From NCBI GenBank assembly GCA_017645655.1, contig JAGCNZ010000014.1, positions 1 to 64,000 on the forward strand: a stretch of DNA of 64,000 bases. The letters are read 5' to 3'. This document shows, one piece after another, positions 50,799 to 58,848 of the stretch. Position numbers and translations under genes: made by a program. The notes under the pieces were generated by a model. It ran no database searches. It saw nothing but the letters and a program-made list of their open reading frames with translations, and was not told where the DNA came from. Each line of letters starts with the position of its first letter. Within the stretch, counting starts at the first letter, position 1. This DNA is from Bacteroidaceae bacterium (GTDB taxonomy: Bacteria; Bacteroidota; Bacteroidia; Bacteroidales; Bacteroidaceae).

Positions 50799-52376
50799 CT
50801 ATTGCTTCTTTTCTCTTGCATGTCTCGCGAAAGTTTGTATGCATTCCCTTCTCGGAATGATGACGGAGACACCTTTATACTCAATCTCTTCCTTGATGAC
50901 GCGAGTTATCTCGGGCATGTTCTTAGGCAGAGGCACTACGACACGCACGTGTTCCGGCTCGACGCCAAGGCCGAGGCAGATGGCCTCGTACTTATTTGTG
51001 CCTGCAGAGTCCTGTCCGCCTGTCATGCCAGTAGTCAGGTTGTCGGAGATGACGACAGTGATGTTGGACTTGTCATTCACGGCATCGAGCAAGCCGGTCA
51101 TGCCACTGTGGGTAAATGTCGAGTCGCCTATGATTGCAACAGCCGGGAAGAGTCCTGCATCGGCAGCGCCCTTCGCCATCGTAATGCTTGCTCCCATATC
51201 CACACACGACGAGAGGCTCTGGAAGGGAGGCAACGCGCCGAGCGTATAGCAGCCGATGTCGCCGAACACGCGATGCTCGGGATAGTCTGCCAACACTTGA
51301 TTCAGGGCAGCATAGACGTCTCTGTGTCCGCAGCCCTGACACAACTGAGGCGGACGCGCAGCCATGTTCTTGGCAGGAGCAAACACAGCTCCTGTTGCCT
51401 TGCCTAATGCCTTTGCTACATTGTCAGGAGTAAGTTCGCCTGTCCGAGGAAGGTCGCCAGTCAAGCGTCCTTTCACGGGATAACCTGCGCCGAGCAAGCC
51501 CTTGACGAGTTCCTCTACGACGGGCTGTCCGTCCTCGATGACGAGAAGCTCGTCGCACTTTGCAGCCAAAGCCTTTATCTTCTCTTCGGGCAAAGGATAT
51601 TGCGATATCTTGACGAGATTGGCATCACTGCCGAGGGCTTCCTTCACGTAGTTGTACGCGATGCCGCAAGCCAGGATGCCTGTCTTCGAGGCAGCTGCCT
51701 CTACCTTATTATATATGCTCTGCGCCGAAGCCTGCTTCATGGCATCCTGCTTCTCGAGGAGTGCCACGTACTTCTTCCTCGCGATTCCCGGCAGGAGCAC
51801 CCACTGGTCTGTAGCAGGCGAAAGGGCTTTCTCGGCAATTGGTTCCGTGACCTCCACCGCTGCACGAGAGTGAGCCAGACGGGTCACGACACGCAGCACG
51901 ATAGGCTCGCCAAGCTTCTCCGAGAGGTCGAAGCCGTAGGCCATCATGTCGTAAGCCTCTTGCTGATTGGAAGGCTCAAGGCAGGGAACGAGTGCGAACT
52001 TCGCATAGAAACGCGAATCTTGCTCGTTCTGCGAAGAGTGCATCGAAGGGTCGTCTGCCGCGAGGACAATGAGTCCGCCCTTCACGCCAGTAATGGCACT
52101 GTTCACAAAAGCGTCGGCACAAACATTCATGCCCACGTGCTTCATGCAAACAAGGGCACGCTTGCCGGCATACGACATACCGAGCGCCGCTTCCATCGCT
52201 GTCTTCTCATTGGTGCACCAACGTGAGTGGACACCACGTTCCTTAGCAAGAGGATGGTTCTGTATGTATTCGGTGATTTCCGTGCTGGGCGTCCCCGGGT
52301 AGGCATACACGCCGCTTAGTCCGGCGTTGATGGCACCGAGAGCAACAGCCTCATCACCTAAAAGGAGTTTCTTCAT
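50799..52376 (-). CDS. iorA: Indolepyruvate:ferredoxin oxidoreductase, alpha subunit
   Basis: 525 residues from the ATG at 52376 (MKKLLLGDEAVALGAINAGL). Pyrimidine-binding domain first (GVYAYPGTPSTEITEYIQNH, MSYAGKRALVCMKHVGMNVC), then the thiamine-diphosphate domain with LCQGCGHRDVYAALNQVL, VFGDIGCYTLGALPPFQS and GDSTFTHSGMTGLLDAVNDK. It ends at ECIQTFARHAREKKQ and lacks the C-terminal two-[4Fe-4S] ferredoxin domain of archaeal IorA, so electrons must pass by another route. First gene of the ior-paaK block; folE is 44 nt upstream. Confidence 0.93.
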   Translation of the reverse strand: MKKLLLGDEAVALGAINAGLSGVYAYPGTPSTEITEYIQNHPLAKERGVHSRWCTNEKTAMEAALGMSYAGKRALVCMKHVGMNVCADAFVNSAITGVKGGLIVLAADDPSMHSSQNEQDSRFYAKFALVPCLEPSNQQEAYDMMAYGFDLSEKLGEPIVLRVVTRLAHSRAAVEVTEPIAEKALSPATDQWVLLPGIARKKYVALLEKQDAMKQASAQSIYNKVEAAASKTGILACGIAYNYVKEALGSDANLVKISQYPLPEEKIKALAAKCDELLVIEDGQPVVEELVKGLLGAGYPVKGRLTGDLPRTGELTPDNVAKALGKATGAVFAPAKNMAARPPQLCQGCGHRDVYAALNQVLADYPEHRVFGDIGCYTLGALPPFQSLSSCVDMGASITMAKGAADAGLFPAVAIIGDSTFTHSGMTGLLDAVNDKSNITVVISDNLTTGMTGGQDSAGTNKYEAICLGLGVEPEHVRVVVPLPKNMPEITRVIKEEIEYKGVSVIIPRRECIQTFARHAREKKQ

Positions 52377-52420
52377 ATTAAATTTTCTGAGTAATCTGAG
52401 TATTATGAATATTCCGAGAC

Positions 52421-53005
52421 CTAAGCCCTGATGAGTTGCAAGAACTCCTCGCGCGTCTTGGCTTGATTGAATGCGCCGCAGAAGTCGCTGGTCGTCGTGA
52501 TGCTTCCCTGCTTCTGTACACCTCGCATCTGCATGCACATATGCTGTGCCTCGACCACCACCATCACGCCCAAAGGCTTGAGGGCTTCCTGAATGCAGTC
52601 GCGAATCTGCTTCGTCATGCGTTCCTGTATCTGCAGGCGATGCGAGAAGCAATCCACGACGCGAGCAATCTTGCTCAAGCCCGTCACCTGTCCGTTGGGG
52701 ATATATGCCACATGCACCTTGCCGTAGAAAGGCAGCATGTGATGCTCGCAGAGGGAATAGAAGTTGATGTCACGCACAATGACCATCTGCCTGTAATCCT
52801 CGTTGAACTTTGCCGAGTTGAGAATTGCCACCGGGTCTTGTTCATAGCCTTGCGTGAGGAAGGTCATTGCTCGAGCCACACGCTTGGGTGTCTTGACGAG
52901 CCCTTCGCGCTGAGCATCCTCGCCGAGGAGGTCGAGGATGGCACGGATATGTTCCGAGATTTGCTGCTGAGTTGGGGTGAGCTCGTGCTGATAATGTTCT
53001 TCCAT
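52421..53005 (-). CDS. folE: GTP cyclohydrolase I
   Basis: 194 residues, normal length. Zinc and active-site motifs: [72 protein letters not shown]. Makes 7,8-dihydroneopterin triphosphate from GTP, the first step of folate (and queuosine) synthesis. The gene starts 3 nt after the SPOR protein gene and belongs to the tpiA group. Confidence 0.97.
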   Translation of the reverse strand: MEEHYQHELTPTQQQISEHIRAILDLLGEDAQREGLVKTPKRVARAMTFLTQGYEQDPVAILNSAKFNEDYRQMVIVRDINFYSLCEHHMLPFYGKVHVAYIPNGQVTGLSKIARVVDCFSHRLQIQERMTKQIRDCIQEALKPLGVMVVVEAQHMCMQMRGVQKQGSITTTSDFCGAFNQAKTREEFLQLIRA

Positions 53006-53008
53006 GCT

Positions 53009-53530
53009 TTACAATCTTGTGTTAATCTTACTTTTCACGACGACAGCTTCCCTGAAGATACCCATCGCGCGAATCTGTCCGAGGACTTCCCTCGCCTCTT
53101 CGCGTGTGCGGAAATCACCGACTCGGCAGAGCCAATGTGGCGAGACGAAACTCACATAGACAGAGTGCTCCGGAAAGGAATTCCTGAAGCGCAAGCCAGC
53201 AGCCCGCGCCTCAGCTTTTCCTTTACGAGAGTTATCGCCGAAGTACACCTGGATACGATACCCGTTCATCTTCACTTTGGGACCAAGCGAGAGGCTGTCC
53301 GTTGTTGCAGTTTGCGTGGAGTCTTGCAAAGTACTGTCAACCTGCTTCTTCTGCGCAGGCTTCGAGACGATGCTCTTTGCTCCGTTTACGAGATCCGTGA
53401 TGGCTTTCTCCTGATGCAGAATGATTCTTCCCACCGAGTCAGCAGCCTGCTGAATTTTGTCGGTGAAGGTCTGCTGGGCATTAAGCGTCATTGCGCTCAG
53501 CCAGATGGTAAGGGCAAAGATGTACTTCAT
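53009..53530 (-). CDS. SPOR-domain periplasmic protein
   Basis: 173 residues from the ATG at 53530 (MKYIFALTIWLSAMTLNAQ, a signal peptide). A helical linker (FTDKIQQAADSVGRIILHQE) leads to a C-terminal SPOR domain at ~100-173 (MNGYRIQVYFGDNSRKGKAE, HSVYVSFVSPHWLCRVGDFR, TREEAREVLGQIRAMG). SPOR domains bind denuded peptidoglycan, often at the division septum. Between tpiA and folE, an arrangement common in Bacteroidales. Confidence 0.9.
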   Translation of the reverse strand: MKYIFALTIWLSAMTLNAQQTFTDKIQQAADSVGRIILHQEKAITDLVNGAKSIVSKPAQKKQVDSTLQDSTQTATTDSLSLGPKVKMNGYRIQVYFGDNSRKGKAEARAAGLRFRNSFPEHSVYVSFVSPHWLCRVGDFRTREEAREVLGQIRAMGIFREAVVVKSKINTRL

Positions 53531-53540
53531 AATTGTATTT

Positions 53541-53658
53541 ACCATTTAATCATTTACCATTTTCCATTTATTCTTTTTACCATTTACAATTGTTGTGTCA
53601 TGAGAATGACTCTCTCGTCGTGTCTGTCTGTAAATGGTAAATGGGTAAATCGTAAATG
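53541..53658. repeat. ACCATTTAC palindromic element between tpiA and SPOR gene
   Basis: 53541-53591 consists of ACCATTTA / CATTTACCATT units; 53630-53658 (GTAAATGGTAAATGGGTAAA and on) is their inverted counterpart. It occupies almost the whole intergenic region. Confidence 0.75.
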
Positions 53659-53661
53659 TTT

Positions 53662-54420
53662 TTACTTCCAAGCGTCGATGATGCCCTTGAAGTCCGGAGC
53701 CTTGAGGCTTGCGCCGCCAATCAGGCCGCCGTCGATGTCGGGCTTGCCGAAGAGTTCGGGAGCGTTGCTTGCCTTGCAAGAGCCGCCATAGAGGATTGTC
53801 GTATCGTCGGCAGCTTGTGCTCCATACACTTCGGCCACGCATTTGCGAATGTAGGCATGAATCTCCTCTGCCTGCTCTGCAGTAGCGGTCTTGCCTGTTC
53901 CGATGGCCCAGATGGGTTCGTAAGCAATCACGATGTTCTTCCATTGTTCGGCTGTGAGATGGAAGACGCTACCCTGGAGTTCTGCCTTGCAGACTGCTTC
54001 CTGCTGGTTGTTGTCGCGCTCCTGCTCGGTCTCGCCGATGCAGAAGATAACCTTCAGGCCGTTTGCAAGGGCGAGATCGACCTTCTCCTTAAGTATTTCG
54101 GGAGTCTCGTTGTAGTATTCGCGACGTTCGCTGTGGCCGAGGATAACGTACTCAGCGCCTGTGCTCTTTACCATTGCAGCACTGACTTCGCCTGTGTATG
54201 CGCCGCTTTCCTTGTTGGCGCAATTCTCTGCGCTGACGGCGATGACGCTGTCCTTCAGCAGTTCGCTAACAGTAGCGAGATGGATGAAGGGAGTGCCGAT
54301 GATGACTTCACAGTTGGGCTTTTCAGCTGCCAGGGTGTTCTTCAGTTCAGTAGCGAGTGCTACACCTTCCTGCAGGGTCTTGTTCATTTTCCAGTTACCT
54401 GCTACGATTTTCTTTCTCAT
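53662..54420 (-). CDS. tpiA: Triosephosphate isomerase
   Basis: 252 residues, complete TIM barrel: [16 protein letters not shown], the catalytic histidine in [12 protein letters not shown], catalytic glutamate in [20 protein letters not shown], and [31 protein letters not shown]. Interconverts dihydroxyacetone phosphate and glyceraldehyde-3-phosphate. In the order DUF1599, BT_3928-like, tpiA, SPOR, folE. Confidence 0.98.
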   Translation of the reverse strand: MRKKIVAGNWKMNKTLQEGVALATELKNTLAAEKPNCEVIIGTPFIHLATVSELLKDSVIAVSAENCANKESGAYTGEVSAAMVKSTGAEYVILGHSERREYYNETPEILKEKVDLALANGLKVIFCIGETEQERDNNQQEAVCKAELQGSVFHLTAEQWKNIVIAYEPIWAIGTGKTATAEQAEEIHAYIRKCVAEVYGAQAADDTTILYGGSCKASNAPELFGKPDIDGGLIGGASLKAPDFKGIIDAWK

Positions 54421-54439
54421 GAGTTTTAATTTTTAATTA

Positions 54440-55576
54440 TTATTTGTTAATTCTTAATTCTTCTGGTGTTGGGAGGTCTGTGGAAGGCCATTTCCCCTCT
54501 ACTTTGCCGTCGTGCAGGAGCATGAGGCCAGGGTTGGAGCGAATCATGGTCTTGAGCACGACTGCGTCTGCGTGGCAGAAGGGATATTCGGCGCCCGTCA
54601 TCTCCACCCATTCGGCGATGGCTTCCTCTCCGCTCGACGTGAGACAGTAGAAGTCGCAGCCTGCCTCACGGCTGAAGTCGTAGAGCGAGAGCAGTTCGCC
54701 CATCACGCCGTCGTTGGCTTTCTCGAGGTAGGGAGCGACAAGCAGGAATGTGTAGCCCGGGTTGGAGAGTATCAGGTCGGTAAGGTCTTCGCCTGTCGTT
54801 GCGTCCTGAATAAAGAGGTCGCCCACTCCGGTTCGCTTCGACGCATCGACCTCGATGGTCTTTGAGTCGATGAAGGTCCAGGTGCTGTCGGGATAGTCTT
54901 CGAGCGCGAACTCCCGACGCTCGCCGTCCTTCTCCATGATGAATGTCGTAACGAACTGCCCATGACTCTGCTGGTCTTCGAACCATGCCGTGCGGATGTC
55001 GGCTCCAACGTGGTAGGGACGGAAGTCGACGACGGGCAGCCGCCAGAGGTTGTAGCTGGCGAAGAGCGCGGCAAAGACGAAGGCCGAGAGCGCCACGATC
55101 CATTCGTATTTCTTGCCGACGAGGTGCGGCATCAGCCTGTAGTGGTAGAGAGCGACGATGGAGAGGATGAGCAGGACGACGTTCTTGCCGAACGTTTGCC
55201 AATTGCTCAGGACGACGGCATCGCCGAAGCAACCGCAGTCGGAGACAGGGTTATTCAGGGCCAGGTAGAGCGTGAGGGGCGTCATGACGAGCATGAAACA
55301 GATGGCCGTGGAGAGCGTCAGGCGCCGACGTATGCCAAAGAGCAGATAGACGCCCATCAGGAACTCCACGATGGCGAGCACGCAGGCAAGCACCAGCGGC
55401 AGCCACTCGGGCATCATGCTGGTCAGGCCGAAGGCCGCGCCGTAGTCCTCTATCTTGTACTGAGTGCCGCGGGGGTCGATGAGCTTCACGCCGCCAGAAA
55501 AGAGGAACGTCAGGCTGAGCACGAGACGAACCACGTTCACCGAAACGGCTGCGAGTCTATGCTTGAGCGTCGTCAC
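54440..55576 (-). CDS. BT_3928-like DoxX/MauE-type membrane protein with C-terminal thioredoxin-like part
   Basis: 378 residues. Four membrane helices in the first 160 residues with the DoxX/MauE pattern (VVRLVLSLTFLFSGGVKLID, PLVLACVLAIVEFLMGVYLL, YLALNNPVSDCGCFGDAVVL), where the DCGCFGD motif is that of MauE/vitamin K epoxide-like quinone-linked disulphide systems. A fifth helix follows (IVALSAFVFAALFASYNLW), then ~190 periplasmic residues resembling a thioredoxin-fold domain (LLSLYDFSREAGCDFYCLTS). The gene starts 20 nt inside the DUF1599 gene. A disulphide-related role is inferred from CGCFGD only. Confidence 0.85.
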   Translation of the reverse strand: MTTLKHRLAAVSVNVVRLVLSLTFLFSGGVKLIDPRGTQYKIEDYGAAFGLTSMMPEWLPLVLACVLAIVEFLMGVYLLFGIRRRLTLSTAICFMLVMTPLTLYLALNNPVSDCGCFGDAVVLSNWQTFGKNVVLLILSIVALYHYRLMPHLVGKKYEWIVALSAFVFAALFASYNLWRLPVVDFRPYHVGADIRTAWFEDQQSHGQFVTTFIMEKDGERREFALEDYPDSTWTFIDSKTIEVDASKRTGVGDLFIQDATTGEDLTDLILSNPGYTFLLVAPYLEKANDGVMGELLSLYDFSREAGCDFYCLTSSGEEAIAEWVEMTGAEYPFCHADAVVLKTMIRSNPGLMLLHDGKVEGKWPSTDLPTPEELRINK

Positions 55577-56111
55577 CGAAGGTCAACTTAATCAGGCCGA
55601 AGACGGCATAATTCAACATATCCATATAGTTGGCGTCAACGCCCTCGCTCACCAAGGTGTCGCCCTCGAGTAGTTCAATTTGCTTCGTACGGAAGACTTT
55701 CATGAGGATGAGGTCGGTGTAGCTGCTGATGCGCATGCCTCGCCAAGCCTCGTCATAGTCGTGATTCTTGCGGAGCATCAGTTGCAGAGCCTCGTTCGCA
55801 TGCTTGTCGTAAGCCTCGACAGCCTCGTCAACAGTCATGTCGTCTGGCTTCTCGCTGAAACCTTTCTCGAGTTGAATGAGGCCGATGATAGCATAGTTCA
55901 CGATGCCGATAAACTCTGGGCGTATGCCTTCGTCAACGAGCGAGACGCCTTTCGTCTCAATGCTGCGGATGCGGTTGGCTTTGATGTATATCTGGTCGGT
56001 GAGCGACGAGGGGCGTAGGATGCGCCAGGCAGCGCCGTAATCGTGCAGTTTCTTGACGAACAGAGCGCGGCACTCGGCCATCACCTTCTCGAACTGTTCT
56101 TGGGTATTCAT
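55557..56111 (-). CDS. DUF1599 protein, internally duplicated
   Basis: 184 residues made of two copies of one ~85-residue unit: LHDYGAAWRILRPSSLTDQI (residues ~20-40) and NHDYDEAWRGMRISSYTDLI (~115-135), each followed by a KANRIRSIE / KVFRTKQIE strand and an IVNYAIIGLIQLE / MLNYAVFGLIKLT helix. The family is widespread in Bacteroidales and related to nucleotide-acting MazG-like folds; activity is unproven. First in the five-gene group; its end overlaps the next gene by 20 nt. Confidence 0.88.
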   Translation of the reverse strand: MNTQEQFEKVMAECRALFVKKLHDYGAAWRILRPSSLTDQIYIKANRIRSIETKGVSLVDEGIRPEFIGIVNYAIIGLIQLEKGFSEKPDDMTVDEAVEAYDKHANEALQLMLRKNHDYDEAWRGMRISSYTDLILMKVFRTKQIELLEGDTLVSEGVDANYMDMLNYAVFGLIKLTFGDDAQA

Positions 56112-56300
56112 TGACGCATTACTTAATTCGCGTGCAAATATACTACTTTATTTTCAAATACGAGGCAAGTTTCGCAGAAAAAAGTCTTATTAGGACTCAT
56201 TTGGCTCGTGAGTCGAGGGCTTACGGCTTTACGGCACATACGCCAATCCCTGCCGCAGAAGAATCTGGGCGGAGAAGCGATGCAAATAATGATGAATGTG

Positions 56301-56376
56301 CACCGCTCCAAGGCGCCGTCGCCCAGTATTGTTCCAAAGATGCTGCAAGCACATGAAGTGTGGCTGACGGAATGTC
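56301..56376 (-). pseudogene. Remnant of a second BspA-like LRR gene
   Basis: The minus strand encodes DIPSATLHVLAASLEQYWAT then APWSG, almost the same as the C-terminal end of the neighbouring LRR protein ([20 protein letters not shown]). No start or flanking LRR units remain, so this is the tail end of a lost paralogue. Confidence 0.75.
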
Positions 56377-56466
56377 ACCTCTTTCAGCATCTTTTGTAAC
56401 AGAAATTAGCTTGTTCCATTGCTCGACTCGGCAGGGTTAGTTGCTTGAATCATCATGATAATTCAA

Positions 56467-56510
56467 TTGAATGTTCATGATGATTCAATTGAACCATCAT
56501 GAACATTCAA
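56467..56510. repeat. Perfect 16-bp inverted repeat
   Basis: TTGAATGTTCATGATG (56467-56482) is exactly inverted at 56495-56510, with a 12-nt loop that itself holds the palindrome TTCAATTGAA. A degenerate third copy lies just upstream (TTGAATCATCATGATAATTC, 56445-56464). Confidence 0.85.
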
Positions 56511-56541
56511 CGAACTCTCCTGCGATAAATTAACCAAACAC

Positions 56542-56657
56542 AATGGCACAAAGACTCAAAGTATTAAACCCTGAGAAAAGACACAAAGGTTCTGGCCTTG
56601 GTTGGGCTTTGTGTCTTCAGTTACGGTGCAATACTACGTGTCTTTGTGTTCTATTAA
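56542..56657. repeat. CACAAAG palindromic element, left copy
   Basis: About 116 bp; the ends (GGCACAAAGACTCAAAGTATT and AATACTACGTGTCTTTGTGT) pair with each other, and inside them GACACAAAG pairs with CTTTGTGTC. The 29-nt core 56573-56601 is repeated without mismatch, inverted, at 58599-58627. Confidence 0.85.
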
Positions 56658-56704
56658 AGTGCAAACCTTTTTAGCTCAGTTTATCACATCTGTTACTTTA
56701 GTTC

Positions 56705-56752
56705 TCACTTAGTCAGGACCTTGAGCTTGGCTCACTTTATCAAGACCTTGAC
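56705..56752 (-). pseudogene. Two extra copies of a T9SS-tail 3' end
   Basis: Minus strand: CTCAAGGTCCTGACTAAGTGA-like end at 56705-56725 (KVLTK, stop) and GTCAAGGTCTTGATAAAGTG A at 56732-56752 (KVLIK, stop), both matching the real LRR gene end (KVLVK, stop, at 56805). They look like leftovers of repeated 3'-end exchange. Confidence 0.6.
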
Positions 56753-56804
56753 TCTGTCGAGCTCTTTCACGCTCGGCATAGCTCAAACTAATTTGACTCT
56801 GCAC

Positions 56805-58341
56805 TCACTTAACCAAGACCTTTCTTGTTGTTCCGTTGGAGTGGCGGATGATATTGATGCCCTTGACATACGTCGACCTTTGGTTCTGCGGAGTGCTTAT
56901 TTGGCGGCCATGAATGTCATAGCGGGCAGTCTCAGCCGTTGCCTCTGATGCCTTGACTTCCTCGATGGCGTCTATTTCGTCTTGTGTCATACCAACAATT
57001 GTGCCGAAGCCGCTCCAGGGCGCTGTCGTCTGGTATTGTTCCAGAGATGCTGCAGGCACATGAAGTGTGGCAGACGAAATGGGACTATATATAAACGCAT
57101 TAGAATATGTAGTGGGAATATCTTCTGCCAAGCAATAGACATCGGCCAATTTATAGCAGAAAGCAAAGGCAAAGTCATAGATGCTGGTCACAGTGCTGGG
57201 GAGAATGACGGAGGTCATTTCAGAACAATTATAGAGGGTTCCTCTGCTGATGCTGGTCAAACTTTCAGGGAAGGTAAAGGAAGTCAGACCACACGCACGA
57301 AAAGCATAATCGCCGATAGTGGTCACGCTTTCTGGGATAGAGATGGAAGTCAGTTGGCTGCAATAATAAAATGCCTCAGTTGCTATGCTGGTCACAGTGC
57401 CGGGAATGTAGGTTCTCTTGCAGCCTGCAACCAAAGAGTTCGTAGCAGTCTCTATGATTGCATTACAATTGTTGCGCGAATCATAGACATGGTTCCCTTC
57501 ATCCACATTTACAGAGGTCAATTCATTACAAGCCGATAAAAGCCCTACACCAATGCTTGTCACGTTTTTGGGAATAGTTATGGTAGTCAGGCCGCAACCC
57601 CAGAAAGTATAGTCTCCGATACTGGTCACACCTTCTGGAATAGAAACGGATACCAGATTCGAGCATCTGCTAAAAGCATTGTTTCCGATGCTGGTCACAC
57701 CACTTCCGATGGTGATGGAGGTCAGGTTGTAACACCCAGAGAAGGCCTCTTCGGCAATACCAGTCACACCGCTGGGAATTTCTGTATTCGCACAACCCGC
57801 AACCAAGGTGTTTGTAGCAGTTTCTATAATTGCGTTACAATTATTGCGCGAATCATAGATGGTGTTTCCTTCGTCCACAGTTATTGAGGACAGGGCATAG
57901 CAAAATGTGAAAGCACCTATGCTGATGCTGGTCACAGTGCTGGGGATGGTAATGGAGGTCAGGGCGAAACATTCAAAAAAAAGCACCATTGCAGATACTA
58001 ATCATGCCTTCTGGAATAGTGATGGAGGTCAGACTTCTGCAACCAGAGAAGGCCTCTTCTCTGATGCTGGTCACGCTTCCAGGAATAGAGACGGAAGTCA
58101 ACTTGTTGCAAATAAAGAAAGCACCTTCGCCGATGCTGGTCACAGGGTATGTCTTGCCGCCATGGTTTATCGACGGTGGTATTACGACTGAACCGGAATA
58201 AGAGTTGAAGTCATCGTCACGATAAGTCACGGTTGCCCCGTCTTCCGATATGTTGTAATAGATGCCGTCAACTTCGGCATCATAGGCGCTTGCCAACACG
58301 GGCAGCAGCGACACAAGAATGAGTAAAAGTTTACGAATCAT
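56805..58341 (-). CDS. BspA-like leucine-rich-repeat surface protein, frameshifted at a T8 tract
   Basis: Two adjoining frames form one gene. Frame one starts at 58341 ([20 protein letters not shown], signal peptide) and reads LRR_5 units ([39 protein letters not shown]) until a stop at 57973 after GAFF. The next frame continues exactly with [16 protein letters not shown] and ~15 more units. With seven instead of eight T's (57975-57982 as A8 on plus) the sequence would read [15 protein letters not shown], a perfect unit. The C-terminus ([14 protein letters not shown] ... RKVLVK) is a T9SS sorting tail. BspA proteins mediate adhesion. Either phase variation, a recent mutation or a sequencing error. 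Confidence 0.85.
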
Positions 58342-58374
58342 AGCTATTTATATTTATTTACAATTAATACTGCC

Positions 58375-58383
58375 ACAAAGATA
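58375..58383 (-). promoter_or_regulatory. -7 box for the LRR gene
   Basis: Minus-strand TATCTTTGT, 34 nt before the ATG. Confidence 0.6.
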
Positions 58384-58501
58384 CGACTATCTAAGTAAAA
58401 TACCAAACAAAATACAAAAAAATCTCTGCTGAACCGACAGGTCGACGATAGTCAACTGACAGGTCCTTTTCCTCATAGGGACGTATCCTTATATACGAAC
58501 A

Positions 58502-58689
58502 CGGATTGAACAGATGAAAAGGATATTGCAAAGGTGTTAAACAAACACAAAGATACAAAGAAACGAAGAGCACATCGGAACTGAATACACAAAGTTTGCC
58601 AAGGCCAGAACCTTTGTGTCTTTTCTCAAGGTTTATTACTTCGTGTCTTTGTGTTCCATTAAATTAATCCGTATTATCTGTTCAATCCG
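58502..58689. repeat. CGGATTGAACAGAT palindrome enclosing another element
   Basis: Arms 58502-58524 (CGGATTGAACAGATGAAAAG and on) and 58667-58689 are inverted copies, 20 of 23 positions matching. The CACAAAG element lies between them, so one palindrome is nested in the other. Confidence 0.8.
58544..58660. repeat. CACAAAG palindromic element, right copy (inverted)
   Basis: Inverted relative to 56542-56657, similar over its full length; shared 29-nt core at 58599-58627. Its own ends (AACACAAAGATACAAAG and CTTCGTGTCTTTGTGTT) pair. Confidence 0.85.
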
Positions 58690-58768
58690 TTGTTCGAAAA
58701 TATCTTCGTATCTTCATGTCTTTGTGTTCTATCATTTCTATTTCTGTTACCGATTTGTACAATTTTTC

Positions 58769-58800
58769 TTGTCTATTTGAAGAATTTGCACTACTTTTGC
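58769..58800 (+). promoter_or_regulatory. Promoter of purU
   Basis: TTG at 58769-58771, a 20-nt gap, TACTTTTGC at 58792-58800. It lies inside the longer open frame and so supports the start at 58849. Confidence 0.7.
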
Positions 58801-58848
58801 ACTCGATTTCAGCACAAACAGAAGGATAACAGACAAAATAGCATCACA

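Larger units (their letters stand above)
56112..56804. other. Gene-poor region with repeats and BspA debris
   Basis: 693 nt without an intact gene. In order: AT-rich leader of DUF1599, a decayed BspA-like coding fragment (56301-56376), a perfect 16-bp hairpin (56467-56510), a CACAAAG palindromic element (56542-56657) and two extra copies of a T9SS-tail-coding end (56705-56752). Confidence 0.7.
58342..58848. other. Repeat-rich region between LRR gene and purU
   Basis: 507 nt holding the LRR promoter (58375-58383), two nested palindromic elements (58502-58689 enclosing 58544-58660), a further CACAAAG fragment (58708-58735, CTTCATGTCTTTGTGTTC) and the purU promoter. No gene seen. Confidence 0.7.
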
